Shown one piece after another: positions 49,559 to 58,921 of a stretch of DNA of 64,000 nt. A model generated the notes under the pieces. It worked only from the letters and a program-made list of their open reading frames with translations, did not search any database and was not told the DNA's origin. The stretch is from an uncultured Clostridia bacterium. GTDB taxonomy: Bacteria; Bacillota; Clostridia; Lachnospirales; Cellulosilyticaceae. Within the stretch, counting starts at the first letter, position 1; every line of letters starts with the position of its first letter. The stretch is taken from positions 1 to 64,000 of the forward strand of contig CAKZUB010000014.1 of the NCBI GenBank assembly GCA_937921505.1, read 5' to 3'. Position numbers and translations under genes: made by a program.

Positions 49559-50575
49559 ATGAATGGAACACACAAAACCACTATGCAGGATATCGCAAAC
49601 GAATTGAAAATTACTAAAGTGTCAGTTTCCAAAGCTTTATCAGGGCAATCAGGGGTAAGTGATGAACTAAGAGATAAAATAGTAAATACTGCCCAAAAGT
49701 TAGGTTACAAAAACAAAACATTTCATAAACAAAAGGCAACTTACAAATTTGCATTTATAGTCGCAAAGAGATTTTTTTTAGAGACAGATAAGTTTTATAA
49801 TGTTATATTTTATTACTTAAATAAACGTTGTATGGCACTAGGCCATGAACTTGTTTCTATAGTAGTTAATGACTATGAAGAAAGAACAAACACCATTTCT
49901 GATATTATACAAAATAGGGTTATAGATGGCATTTTTCTTGTTGGTGAAATAGACTCTGCCTATATTACTAAAATAAAAACTTTTAATATACCCTTTGTAG
50001 CTATAGATTTTTATAAACCTGATTTAGAAATGGATTGTATTATAACAGATAACTTCTTCCTAGGTTTTCAAGCTTCACAATATCTCATACAAAGAGGGCA
50101 TAAAGATATAGGTTTTGTAGGTGATATTAATCAGACATCAAGTGTCATAGATAGGTATTTTGGCTTTCAGCGGGGGATGTCTATCTATCATTTTAACATT
50201 AATAAGGAATGGGTTTTTTCTAATAACGATTATATAACCGGAAACTATCATTTAGATTTAGATTTACCCGCATGCTTGCCTACAGCTTTTATTTGTCATT
50301 GCGATATGTCCGCTTATTATTTAATACAAACATTAAAAAAAAGAAACATTTCTGTTCCTAATGATATTTCAATAGTAAGTTTTGATAATACCGATCTTAG
50401 TAAACTGACTATACCACCACTTACGACAATTGAGATAGATAAGTCTGATATGGCTGCAAAAGCAATTACTACCCTTATTTATAAAATAGAAAAATCTAAT
50501 GTTTTAACGCAAAGAGTGTATACTCGTACTAAACTCATTGAAAGAGAATCAGTAAACTGTTTAACTAATAGATAA
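49559..50575 (+). CDS. LacI family transcriptional regulator
   Basis: The LacI helix-turn-helix (TMQDIANELKITKVSVSKAL) is followed by the hinge helix and a periplasmic-binding-like sugar domain (GIFLVGEID, GHKDIGFVGDI, ISIVSFDNTDLSKLTIPPLT). Start at ATG 49559; a TTG ten codons earlier only adds a non-family extension. It faces the GH130/ABC genes convergently, and it probably senses their oligosaccharide substrate. Confidence 0.9.
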   Translation: MNGTHKTTMQDIANELKITKVSVSKALSGQSGVSDELRDKIVNTAQKLGYKNKTFHKQKATYKFAFIVAKRFFLETDKFYNVIFYYLNKRCMALGHELVSIVVNDYEERTNTISDIIQNRVIDGIFLVGEIDSAYITKIKTFNIPFVAIDFYKPDLEMDCIITDNFFLGFQASQYLIQRGHKDIGFVGDINQTSSVIDRYFGFQRGMSIYHFNINKEWVFSNNDYITGNYHLDLDLPACLPTAFICHCDMSAYYLIQTLKKRNISVPNDISIVSFDNTDLSKLTIPPLTTIEIDKSDMAAKAITTLIYKIEKSNVLTQRVYTRTKLIERESVNCLTNR

Positions 50576-50578
50576 AAG

Positions 50579-50627
50579 GAACTCCTCCTATATTTTGAAA
50601 ATTAAATTCAAAATATAGGAGGAGTTC
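50579..50627. terminator. Perfect 21-bp bidirectional terminator
   Basis: 50579-50599 (starts GAACTCCTCC) pairs perfectly with 50607-50627 (ends GGAGGAGTTC) around a 7-nt loop; CTCCTTTAT follows. It separates the convergent regulator and GH130 genes. Confidence 0.85.
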
Positions 50628-50647
50628 TCCTTTATATCATTATAGTT

Positions 50648-51694
50648 TTATATTTCTAAGTTTTTATAAATATCATCAATACTAATATCAACGCAAGCTA
50701 TAGAGTCATCAGCTGCACCGTAATAAATACGTACAAAATCTTTATATTCTAATAATCCACAGCTAAAGACGACATTTCCAAAAAAACCTTTAAGCTCGTA
50801 CTCTTCTGTAGGTTCAACCAACGGCTTTATACTTCTTTTTATTACTATTTCGGGATTATATTTGTCAAGCAGCATAGCGCCTAGACAATACCTATTATCA
50901 TGTGTTGCTCCATGATAGATTTCAATAAACCCCTTTTCCGTTAAAAATGGAATAGCACTTGCACCTATTCTACAACTATCCCACTTGTTTTCACGAACAC
51001 TAGCTATTAGCTTGTGACCGCCCCAACATACTAGATCATTCGACTGAGCAATCCACATATTAGGTGCTGAAAAATCAGATGTTGACGGACGATGTAGGGC
51101 ATAGTATTTACCACTGAACTTTTTTGGGAAAATAGCAACATCTTTATTATCTGGATGAAAAATATTTCCCATATCTTCATAAGTTTTAAAATCTTTAGTC
51201 TTAACTAACTTAGTTACAATACCATAGTTAGATGCACCCGAAAAACTAATGTAGTAAATATCATCTATTTTTGTTATGCGCGGATCCTCTATCCCAAAAG
51301 TGGTATATTCATCAAATGCTTGGATAAAAGGTTTGTCTTCAATTTCAAAATCAAAACCATTGTCACTAAACCCAAGTCTCAGATGCGATATTGATGTTAA
51401 GTAACATTTATCATGCTTTGACTTTATTACTCTCCTATCTGAAAAATCATAATTCTTATCGTTAGCATCGAATTCTCTTAACATTATCCTCTTTTTTTGC
51501 ACATCATAAATAGGTGCTATTACTTTTGATGGATCATCATTAATAGGTACTTCTGCGACTCTCATTAATAAAACAGTTTTACCCCTATACTCTGTAACAC
51601 CCGGATTAAATACACCCAATATTTTATAATTTTCTAAAGACGGCTTAAGATCACTTACCTTAATAATAGGATTCTTTTCGCATTTTTTGTTCAC
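50648..51694 (-). CDS. GH130 family glycoside phosphorylase
   Basis: The five-bladed propeller motifs of GH130 are seen: VFNPGVTEYRGKTVLLMRV, GIEDPRITKIDDIYYISFSG, ALHRPS, KWDSCRIGAS and IYHGATHD. The catalytic Asp would be in GIEDPR. GH130 enzymes phosphorolyse beta-mannosides, producing mannose-1-phosphate. It lies six bases after an ABC sugar permease, so its substrate is probably the imported manno-oligosaccharide. Exact linkage cannot be told. Confidence 0.9.
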   Translation of the reverse strand: MNKKCEKNPIIKVSDLKPSLENYKILGVFNPGVTEYRGKTVLLMRVAEVPINDDPSKVIAPIYDVQKKRIMLREFDANDKNYDFSDRRVIKSKHDKCYLTSISHLRLGFSDNGFDFEIEDKPFIQAFDEYTTFGIEDPRITKIDDIYYISFSGASNYGIVTKLVKTKDFKTYEDMGNIFHPDNKDVAIFPKKFSGKYYALHRPSTSDFSAPNMWIAQSNDLVCWGGHKLIASVRENKWDSCRIGASAIPFLTEKGFIEIYHGATHDNRYCLGAMLLDKYNPEIVIKRSIKPLVEPTEEYELKGFFGNVVFSCGLLEYKDFVRIYYGAADDSIACVDISIDDIYKNLEI

Positions 51695-51699
51695 TCTAT

Positions 51700-52599
51700 C
51701 TACCCCTTTATACCACTCATTTTTATTCCCTCTACTAATCTTTTCTGACCTAAGAAAAATACAATAAGTGGCGGTACTAACGCTAGTACAGATGCCGCCA
51801 TAAGAGCACCCCAGTTAATTTCTTTAAGTGAATTAAACATGGCAAGTCCTAGCTGTAAAGTATACTTTTCATAAGAGTTAAGAAATAGTAAAGGGCCAAG
51901 CAAGTCATTCCAAGCACCCATAAATGACCATATGCCAATAGTAACAAGGGCTGGTTTTGATATAGGCATAATTATTTTCCAAAAGATCTGCCAGCTAGTA
52001 GCTCCATCCATAAACGCTGATTCATCTAGAGCTTTTGGGATAGAAGTAAAGTACATTCTTAAAAAAAATATAAAAGTAGCAGCTCCCCCAAAATATGATG
52101 CCCACGCTAAAGGAAAGTAAGTATTAATTAGCCCTAGTTTTGAAAACATAATATATGAAGGCAGTATAGTTGCCTCACCTGGAATCATCAGTGTAGATAA
52201 TAACATCATAAACAAGAACCTTTTACTCTTAAACTCAAACCTACTAAACCCATATGCAACAATAGCGGATACAAAAACCTCGCCACCTAGCCTTACAATC
52301 GCTATATAGGATGTATTTAGAAAATATCTTGCAAAAGGAATAAGTGTAACAGCTTGTACATAATTTTGAATTTCTAATGTTTTAGGAATCCACTGCGGAG
52401 GTATAGAAAATATATCATCACGGATTTTTAATGAAGTAGATAGCATCCAAAGTAATGGTATAATAGTCCAAGCACAACCTAATAAAGTGACAAGATGCGT
52501 TACAGTGAGCCTTAAGATTCTTTTTATATTTAATCTTTTATTGGGCATTTTATGCAGCATTTTATGTGCTAATTTTTCATCTTGTATTTTTCCAACCAT
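51700..52599 (-). CDS. Sugar ABC permease, MalG/UgpE type
   Basis: Six hydrophobic spans, the long cytosolic head and the EAA loop ESAFMDGATSWQIFWKIIMPI typical of carbohydrate ABC permeases (binding_protein_dependent). ATG at 52599 follows AGAGGTG; a GTG at 52608 is part of that site. It works with the permease at 52605 and the binding protein at 53674. No ATPase is encoded nearby; such transporters often share a MsmX-type ATPase. Confidence 0.93.
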   Translation of the reverse strand: MVGKIQDEKLAHKMLHKMPNKRLNIKRILRLTVTHLVTLLGCAWTIIPLLWMLSTSLKIRDDIFSIPPQWIPKTLEIQNYVQAVTLIPFARYFLNTSYIAIVRLGGEVFVSAIVAYGFSRFEFKSKRFLFMMLLSTLMIPGEATILPSYIMFSKLGLINTYFPLAWASYFGGAATFIFFLRMYFTSIPKALDESAFMDGATSWQIFWKIIMPISKPALVTIGIWSFMGAWNDLLGPLLFLNSYEKYTLQLGLAMFNSLKEINWGALMAASVLALVPPLIVFFLGQKRLVEGIKMSGIKG

Positions 52600-52604
52600 T
52601 ATAA

Positions 52605-53534
52605 TCACCTCTTTTTCACTTTTTTTGCCTTTTCTTTATTTTCGTACTCATAGTACACCCATGCCCCGAAAGATTTAAAAACAATGAGTGTCAAAAATAA
52701 AATAAATAAAACTAATACCCAAGCTAGAGCAGAAGCGTAACCCATCTTACTAAATTTAAATGCATTATTATAAACATAAAGCATATAAAACTGCTTGCCG
52801 CCTAAAATGTAGTTTGTATTAAATTGCCTTAAAGAGCCTATTATATTCATAATCATATTATAAAATAAAATAGGAGTCATCATAGGCAAAGTGATACTCA
52901 CAAGCCTTGGCCACCAGCCTGCCCCGTCAATAGTTGCTGACTCGTAAAGTTCTTGTGGTATATCTTTTAAACCAACAAGATAAGTAAGCATGCCTCCGCC
53001 AGCACCCCATATAGCTATCATGATATAGGATGGTAAAATCCATTTAGTATTTCCCAGCCAGTTTGGCCCAGTTATTCCGAAGTTCGCAAGAAGTTGATTT
53101 AGTAAACCAAACTTAGGGTCAAGTATCCAACGCCACATCATAGCAACTGCAACGCCTGAAACTACTGCCGGTAAATAAAATATAGTGCGATAAATAGATA
53201 ATCCTTTTATTTCTGTATTTAACAGCATTGCAATAAAAAATGAGGCTGTCATACCAAGGACTATAGAAAAAACAGCATATGATAAAGTATCTTTTACCAC
53301 AACATAAAACGTAGGATCATTAAAAATATTTATAAAATTTTGCATACCAATAAACTTAGGATCACCAATTATCGGCCACTCTGTAAACCCTAAATAAACA
53401 GACATGCCTAAGGGGAAAAGTCCAAATAGAGTAAATCCAATTATCCAAGGCATAACATAAAGCAAACCTTGATTTTCTTTTATAAAGTTTTTTAAAGTAT
53501 TTTTTTTGACATCTCTTGATGCAGAGGATTTCAT
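52605..53534 (-). CDS. Sugar ABC permease, MalF/UgpA type
   Basis: Six spans with the EAA loop ELYESATIDGAGWWPRLVSIT and the MalF-like start LLYVMPWIIGFTLFGLFPLG. ATG at 53534 is preferred over 53540 (GGGAGG spacing nine bases). It partners the downstream permease. A hairpin between it and the binding-protein gene should lower its expression relative to that protein. Confidence 0.93.
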   Translation of the reverse strand: MKSSASRDVKKNTLKNFIKENQGLLYVMPWIIGFTLFGLFPLGMSVYLGFTEWPIIGDPKFIGMQNFINIFNDPTFYVVVKDTLSYAVFSIVLGMTASFFIAMLLNTEIKGLSIYRTIFYLPAVVSGVAVAMMWRWILDPKFGLLNQLLANFGITGPNWLGNTKWILPSYIMIAIWGAGGGMLTYLVGLKDIPQELYESATIDGAGWWPRLVSITLPMMTPILFYNMIMNIIGSLRQFNTNYILGGKQFYMLYVYNNAFKFSKMGYASALAWVLVLFILFLTLIVFKSFGAWVYYEYENKEKAKKVKKR

Positions 53535-53561
53535 AATCATTTACCTCCCGTATAATAAAAA

Positions 53562-53605
53562 GTTCGAGATATATTAGTTAGAGTAAAAAACTAATACACT
53601 CGAAC
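53562..53605 (-). terminator. Partial terminator between binding-protein and permease genes
   Basis: On the minus strand GTTCGAG with TATTAGTT pairs with AACTAATA and CTCGAAC, followed by TTTTTAT. It gives the usual excess of binding protein. Confidence 0.7.
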
Positions 53606-53673
53606 TCTTTTCAGTTTAGTCATATAATAATTTTAAGAAATAAGTATATTTTAGATTTAAAACGAGTCTATGT

Positions 53674-55053
53674 TTACTTCAAAATTGATTCAACAGCTTT
53701 TTGGGTTTGGTCCGTAGCAGCTTGAATATCAATTGATTCGAGAGCTTTCTTATAATCATTTTCTGATGTTGCATTATATATTTGTTGTTGTACCCCGTTT
53801 GTACCATCAGTACCACCCCAAATTATAGATCCAATTTCCGCATAGAGCAGCAAGTTACCTGGATTCGCTATTTCTAAAGATTTTTTTATAACTTCAACTG
53901 GCAAGTTTGCTTTTTTAGCATTAAGCTCTTTATATTTTTCTTCTTGTCCTTTAATAGGAGATGATACTTTCCAGCCAAAAAATTCAACAGACATATCTGA
54001 AGCTGCTTGATATAATTTTTCTTGCGGCACATCAGAAAAAGCAGATAAACTTGTAACACCAATCCAAGGAAATGTTTGATGCTGACCTGAAAGTCCCTTT
54101 GGCACTACAGCATAACCAATCTCAAAATCTTGTTCATCTTTTTCTATGCCGTCTGACGAACCAGCTAGTATCATACCAACTTTACCTGATTGGAAAAATG
54201 AAGTCATTCCATTATTAGAAGCTCCTGCTGATGGCAACGCTGAAGCATCTTCTTTAAACATTTTCACAAGATAATTAAAACCTTCTACAGACTCTTTACT
54301 ATTTACAATAGCATTATTTGATTCATCAATGTAACCACCTCCAAAGTTCCATAACCATTGGCTGATCGGTGGCCAATCCCAAATATATGTTCCGTATTGG
54401 TCAAACTCCCCATCACCATTAAGATCTTTAGTCATCGACTTTGCAATTTTAAAAAATTCATTTACATCCCATTCACCTTTTGCCCATTTTTCATAGTCAG
54501 CATTAGTGTATCCTGCTTCATCAGTTAGACCTTTATTGTAGTAAACAATAACCGGATTTACTATCCATGGTATGCCATAAATGTTTTCTTCATAAACACC
54601 AGCTGCTTTAGCCCCTTCATACATACTATCAAAAGACACTTGGCTATCACCTTTTGCTAATGCAGTAATATCTTGAAGTCCCCCAAGTTTAGCATATGCT
54701 GGTGTATATTCTTGTGAAAGCCACATGATGTCAATATCTGAAGATTTAGCAGCGAATACAGATTGAAGTTTAGTGTAATAATCGGCTGGTATAGACATGA
54801 TTTCTATTTCATACCCAGATGCTATCCCTTTTTCAGCGTTTACTTTGTCTGCTATAGCTTTTAATTCATCATACTCTCCCCCACCAGCCCATGTTGCAAA
54901 AGTAATTGTCTCTAACTTTGTATCTGTCTTTACTGTGTTAGTTTTTGCAGGTGTTGCAGTTCCTGATTGATTATCCACTTTTTGTGTACTAGTACAACTT
55001 ATCATAGTAAAGGATATCATAGAAACAATAATTAGTTTACTTAACTTTCTCAT
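53674..55053 (-). CDS. Sugar-binding lipoprotein of an ABC importer
   Basis: The signal MRKLSKLIIVSMISFTMIS ends in a lipobox Cys. The rest is a family-1 extracellular solute-binding protein: TFATWAGGGEYDELKAIADK, LSQEYTPAYAKLGGLQDI, GIPWIVNPVIVYYNKGL. It binds the oligosaccharide for the two permeases downstream. A clear promoter (TTGACA-17-TAGCAT) precedes it. Confidence 0.93.
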   Translation of the reverse strand: MRKLSKLIIVSMISFTMISCTSTQKVDNQSGTATPAKTNTVKTDTKLETITFATWAGGGEYDELKAIADKVNAEKGIASGYEIEIMSIPADYYTKLQSVFAAKSSDIDIMWLSQEYTPAYAKLGGLQDITALAKGDSQVSFDSMYEGAKAAGVYEENIYGIPWIVNPVIVYYNKGLTDEAGYTNADYEKWAKGEWDVNEFFKIAKSMTKDLNGDGEFDQYGTYIWDWPPISQWLWNFGGGYIDESNNAIVNSKESVEGFNYLVKMFKEDASALPSAGASNNGMTSFFQSGKVGMILAGSSDGIEKDEQDFEIGYAVVPKGLSGQHQTFPWIGVTSLSAFSDVPQEKLYQAASDMSVEFFGWKVSSPIKGQEEKYKELNAKKANLPVEVIKKSLEIANPGNLLLYAEIGSIIWGGTDGTNGVQQQIYNATSENDYKKALESIDIQAATDQTQKAVESILK

Positions 55054-55091
55054 ATTAATCGCTCCTGTAAAGTATTTTGTAACTTAACAAT

Positions 55092-55120
55092 ATGCTAACA
55101 TATAGAAATTTGTATGTCAA
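55092..55120 (-). promoter_or_regulatory. Promoter of the sugar ABC/GH130 operon
   Basis: On the minus strand TTGACA (55120-55115) and TAGCAT (55097-55092) are 17 bp apart; AAGTTAC just downstream is also in the 49374-49424 repeats, a possible shared LacI site. Confidence 0.6.
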
Positions 55121-55260
55121 TCCATTTTTTTTAGTAAAAATGTCTTCCTTATTATAAATAAACATGCAAAAAAACCATTCTGATCACATATTTGATAGTA
55201 TTCATCATGGTTTGAAAAATTCATACGCCTTATTGACTAAAAATTACTTCAGTTATCTGT

Positions 55261-55317
55261 CAATATAATAAAGACATTGTTATAGAAAGAGCCTTACAAG
55301 TATTAAGTTTAAAATAG
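55261..55317 (+). pseudogene. C-terminal remnant of an S41 peptidase
   Basis: The frame QYNKDIVIERALQVLSLK, then stop, resembles the end of the peptidase at 47832 (YNKDIAMERTLQIL). No upstream part remains, so it marks a lost paralogue or a duplicated end. Confidence 0.6.
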
Positions 55318-55983
55318 CTATACTAAATTGTTACTCTCAAAAAAAACTTTAACTTCCAATAGATCTGACATTTGCTTAAATACTAATTTGCTTATCTGCT
55401 CCTGTGGTATTTTCATATCTGGAATGACTATAGGTATCATCCCCGCACTATGTGCTGCTAATATACCTGCTTCTGAATCCTCTAATACGATACACCTGCT
55501 AGGTGAGCAATTTAGCTTTTCTGCAACTTTCAAGAAAATTTCCGGATCTGGTTTTGAATTTACAACTTCATCTCCACATAATACGCAGTCAAAATATGAA
55601 TCAACAGATGTCATTTTAAGTAAGATATAGACTCTCTCTTTGCTTGTTGAAGAAGCGACAGCTTTTTTTATATTCTTGTTACTTAAGAACTCTAAGAGTT
55701 CATATAACCCTTTTTTTACTGGAACACCCTTTTCTTTAATCAACTCTTCTGCTATTCTAAGCCGCTCTCTTACAATGGCTTCAACTGGGAACTCATTGCC
55801 AAAATGCTCTAAATAGGTTTCTTTAGTCTTCTTAAGATTAGTTCCTATAGTCTGTTTAAATAAATCCTCGCCTATTTCATAACCATAAGCGAGCGCTGCC
55901 TCACTCCATGAGATATAGGCTATTTTTTCTGTGTCAAACATAAGTCCATCCATATCAAATATAATTAAATCATATTGATCCAC
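55318..55983 (-). CDS. HAD-superfamily phosphatase/phosphomutase
   Basis: The nucleophile motif DMDGLMFDTE, SSTSKER (motif II), SKPDPEIFLKVAEKL (motif III) and LEDSEAGILAAHSAGM are those of beta-phosphoglucomutase-like HAD enzymes. Start is a GTG at 55983 with AAAGGGGGT upstream. It might act on sugar phosphates from the GH130 pathway; that is inference from position. Confidence 0.88.
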   Translation of the reverse strand: MDQYDLIIFDMDGLMFDTEKIAYISWSEAALAYGYEIGEDLFKQTIGTNLKKTKETYLEHFGNEFPVEAIVRERLRIAEELIKEKGVPVKKGLYELLEFLSNKNIKKAVASSTSKERVYILLKMTSVDSYFDCVLCGDEVVNSKPDPEIFLKVAEKLNCSPSRCIVLEDSEAGILAAHSAGMIPIVIPDMKIPQEQISKLVFKQMSDLLEVKVFFESNNLV

Positions 55984-56218
55984 TTTTAATTACCCCCTTT
56001 TATTAAATCTCTCTTAAGATCTGTATTAACTTTTTATTAACTCAACTCTATCTATTTTAGTCTTGCCATTGACATTTAATCCTCTACATTTTGTCACGTT
56101 ATTATATATCTCATTTTATCATCTTTTAACAATTTCATCTATCCATTATTGAGCTCAAAATGGTGCTCTTTAACACACGAATTTAATTATTATAGTCATT
56201 ACACATCTCGTGTATACT

Positions 56219-56251
56219 AAAAAGGCTATCCTTAGAAAAAAGAATAGCCTT
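56219..56251 (-). terminator. Terminator of the SRP RNA gene
   Basis: On the minus strand AAGGCTAT (56251-56244) and ATAGCCTT (56229-56222) form an 8-bp stem, followed by TTTTAG. It lies about 24 bases after the 3' end of the RNA. Between 55984 and 56218 there is only AT-rich DNA. Confidence 0.6.
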
Positions 56252-56274
56252 GAATATTTCTTATTAAATTATAA

Positions 56275-56543
56275 TCCGTGCACTTCGCTTCGACAATAAC
56301 CTACACGCGTTACCTTAGTAGTTAACTCAAGCCAGGCACCCTCACGGCACATAAACGGTCTTACTTAGTGCTGCTTCCTTCCGGACCTGACACGGTTCAT
56401 AAGTGTCTATTGCGTAAGACCCAATTATCATCGCCACTTGCTAAGGGCAGAGCCATACAAGTTATTGCCTCAGTCGAAGCATCACCCCTGCTATAGCGGG
56501 TTGCAGGTACAGGGCACCGCTACCTCCCCGGCTAGCACGGAAA
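56275..56543 (-). ncRNA. ffs: Signal recognition particle RNA (large bacterial type)
   Basis: The minus strand reads CCGTGCTAGCCGGGGAGGTA at the 5' end, GGTGCCCTGTACCTGCAACC in the Alu-like part, and GTCCGGAAGGAAGCAGCACT at the Ffh-binding tip. The ends pair (CCGTGC with GCACGG). At about 268 nt it is the long SRP RNA of Bacillota with an Alu domain. It is the RNA scaffold for Ffh-mediated membrane targeting. Downstream dnaX, its usual neighbour, is absent here, but tadA is nearby upstream. Confidence 0.96.
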
Positions 56544-56574
56544 TTGTTTGACATCTATAGATGTCGCATATATT

Positions 56575-56603
56575 AGTATACAGCGTTTCATGCTATATGT
56601 CAA
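56575..56603 (-). promoter_or_regulatory. SRP RNA promoter
   Basis: On the minus strand TTGACA (56603-56598) and TATACT (56580-56575) are 17 bp apart. A 16-bp perfect palindrome GACATCTATAGATGTC (56565-56550) lies between start and mature RNA. Confidence 0.75.
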
Positions 56604-56623
56604 CGGGCTCTCGGTGACCATTT

Positions 56624-57058
56624 TTATCCTAAAATCTCCTTTAATTCTCCATAATGTTTTTCTGCTATGTTTTTCATCATTTGAATAGTAGTTCCTAATA
56701 CTAAGTTGGCATTAAATGTATTTTCATCACCATTAAAGAACATAGAGGTAATAATATGATGATCTTTAGTAAGCACATACTTAAGTGTTGGATACTGTAA
56801 ATTAAAATCATTAAGACAACTAAGCACTTCTCCTTGTTTGTCTTGTGGCACATTCTCTATTAATAAAACTTGTACAGCAGCATATACTGTATCATCAATA
56901 TTAATAACTACTTGCTTATGTTCCCCGAGCATTGGATAAGCAGTTCTAAAGAAGATAGTATTTTCTACTTCATTTTCATTAAATAACTTAATCATATCTG
57001 TCTCAATCATAAAATCTCTTAGCATTCTCGCTTTTTTATGTCTTGGATAAGTCGCCAT
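56624..57058 (-). CDS. YbjN-like protein
   Basis: A 144-residue protein with a type-III-chaperone/YbjN-like alternation: FFRTAYPMLGEHKQVVINI, VPQDKQGEVLSCLNDFNLQY, then KYVLTKDHHIITSMFF. Members have uncertain roles. It sits between tadA and the SRP RNA, 18 bases after tadA, so it is probably co-transcribed. Assignment is by pattern only. Confidence 0.55.
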   Translation of the reverse strand: MATYPRHKKARMLRDFMIETDMIKLFNENEVENTIFFRTAYPMLGEHKQVVINIDDTVYAAVQVLLIENVPQDKQGEVLSCLNDFNLQYPTLKYVLTKDHHIITSMFFNGDENTFNANLVLGTTIQMMKNIAEKHYGELKEILG

Positions 57059-57075
57059 TATTTTTCCCCCATCAT

Positions 57076-57543
57076 TTATAAAATATTATTTTTACTTCTT
57101 ATATTCTTAAAATAATCTTTAATTAGAGTACTGCACTCTTCCTTGCAAATATCTTCTATTATTTCACACTGATGATTAAGTTCATTTATTTGCAAAATAT
57201 TCATAATAGAGCCTCCAAATCCAGCTTTAGGACTTCTTGTACCAAATACTACGCTTGGCACGCGTGCTTGTACAATAGCACCTGCACACATTGGACACGG
57301 CTCAAGTGTAATGTAAATAGTGCATTCTTCTAAACGCCAATCCCCTATAGCCTGGCATGCCTCATTAATAGCGATAATTTCTGCATGAGCTAGTGAATTC
57401 TTGTCTGTATTTCTTCTGTTATAGCCTCTGCCTATGATATTTCCTTGATGAACAATAACTGCTCCTATAGGTGTTTCATCAAGATGGTAGGCTTTTTCAG
57501 CTTCTAATAAAGCTGCCTTCATAAATAATATATGTTCATTCAT
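57076..57543 (-). CDS. tadA: tRNA-specific adenosine deaminase TadA
   Basis: The zinc-dependent deaminase motifs HAEIIAIN (catalytic Glu) and PCPMCAGAI with two ligand Cys are intact; ETPIGAVIV and RNTDKNSLAHAE are typical. It converts A34 to inosine in tRNA-Arg. It is 155 residues, normal length. Genomic position near ffs is as in many Firmicutes. Confidence 0.94.
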   Translation of the reverse strand: MNEHILFMKAALLEAEKAYHLDETPIGAVIVHQGNIIGRGYNRRNTDKNSLAHAEIIAINEACQAIGDWRLEECTIYITLEPCPMCAGAIVQARVPSVVFGTRSPKAGFGGSIMNILQINELNHQCEIIEDICKEECSTLIKDYFKNIRSKNNIL

Positions 57544-57573
57544 TATGTCACCTTTGGGTAGCTTAGTACCTAT

Positions 57574-58557
57574 TTATTCTATAGAATATTTAACGCCTAT
57601 CCTATTTCTCACTGCATCCAGTGTTTGAGTAATCTCTAAACTTTCTTGCAATGTCATTCTATCACTTTCTGTTTTACCTGCTAGTAAGCACTCTATAACT
57701 TCTTCTAATTCAAAATGATAGCCAATGTCTTTGGTGCGATCTACAAAATGCTCTATTAGCTTACCCTGACTGTTATACAGGTATGCGAGTTTCCCATACC
57801 ACGCTGCCGGCAAATGGATATAACCATTTTCGCCAATGATATAGGCATTTTTTGGTGTACATAGGTTAATCGAAGCACTTAACTGTGCTACTTGTTGATT
57901 ACCATAGTCAAGCTGCATAGAAACTGTCTCGTCTACACCTTGTCCAGTTAAGACAGCCTTTGCATCTATATGCTCTGGCTGTCTGCCGAAAACTAAGGAG
58001 GCTAACGAAATAGGATAAATACCTACATCTAACAAAGCGCCTCCTCCAAGCTCTTTTTGAAACCTAATGTCTTCTTGCCCTTCACTTTTAAAACCGAAAT
58101 CTCCCTGAAGCATTTTAATCATTCCTAGTTTGCCTTCATCTATCCATGCCTTGGCCTTATTGATAGTTGGCAAATATCTTGTCCACATAGCTTCCATTAA
58201 AAATACATTTTTATCTTTTGCTATTTGGATCATTTCTTGTACTTCTTGTGTATTAAGCGCAAAAGGTTTCTCACAAATAACTGCCTTCCCCGCATTTAGG
58301 CATAGTATGGCATGCTCTTTATGAAATAAATTTGGGGTAGAGATATAAATAATGTCTATATTTTGATCACCTGCTAATTCTTCATATGAACCATAGCTGC
58401 ATGTCATGTCAAAATCTTTTGCAAAAGATTTTGCAGATTCTAAACTTCTAGCAGCTACTGCGTAAAGCTTAGCAGTCGGAACAATCTTAGCATCTGATGC
58501 AAACTTCCTAGCTACTTTGCTTGCTCCTAAAATACCAATGTTAAATTGTTTTGCCAT
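57574..58557 (-). CDS. Gfo/Idh/MocA-family oxidoreductase
   Basis: An NAD(P)-binding Rossmann start (FNIGILGASKVARKFASDA), CEKPFALNTQEVQEMI with the conserved EKP, and GGGALLDVGIYPISLASLVF of the substrate half. It reduces or oxidises a sugar-like substrate. ATG at 58557 has AGGAGG upstream; the annotated earlier ATG at 58608 adds only a spurious head. 327 residues. Confidence 0.9.
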   Translation of the reverse strand: MAKQFNIGILGASKVARKFASDAKIVPTAKLYAVAARSLESAKSFAKDFDMTCSYGSYEELAGDQNIDIIYISTPNLFHKEHAILCLNAGKAVICEKPFALNTQEVQEMIQIAKDKNVFLMEAMWTRYLPTINKAKAWIDEGKLGMIKMLQGDFGFKSEGQEDIRFQKELGGGALLDVGIYPISLASLVFGRQPEHIDAKAVLTGQGVDETVSMQLDYGNQQVAQLSASINLCTPKNAYIIGENGYIHLPAAWYGKLAYLYNSQGKLIEHFVDRTKDIGYHFELEEVIECLLAGKTESDRMTLQESLEITQTLDAVRNRIGVKYSIE

Positions 58558-58809
58558 ACTCAAACCTCCTACTGGTTTCTCTACTAAATTATATAGTGTA
58601 TTGATCAATCTTTCTATAGCTAATTTTTATTTTTTAGTATAACTCCCTTTAAATAAACAACGCTCCCTAGTATATTCCTAGAAATTTTAGGCATTCTATT
58701 ACTAATTATAGAGATGAGAAGTATTAAACAATCTGTTAAAAGAAATAGGGAAGAATAACATCGTATTGTATAATGTCATTAAGTTATACTATGTTTTTCA
58801 TATAAATAT

Positions 58810-58886
58810 AAAAAGCATTGATGTGTTTGTTATTGCAATGAAGATTATGATTTTCTTCACGCAAACAGATTACATCAATGCTTTTT
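58810..58886. terminator. Long hairpin terminator (58.8 kb)
   Basis: AAAAAGCATTGATGT (58810-58824) pairs with ACATCAATGCTTTTT (58872-58886); a further GTTTG/CAAAC and TGAAGA/TCTTCA pairing lies inside. It is bidirectional. Rest of 58558-58921 is AT-rich without gene signals. Confidence 0.65.
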
Positions 58887-58921
58887 TATAATATCTTTTA
58901 TTTTTCAACTCAATTTTAAGT

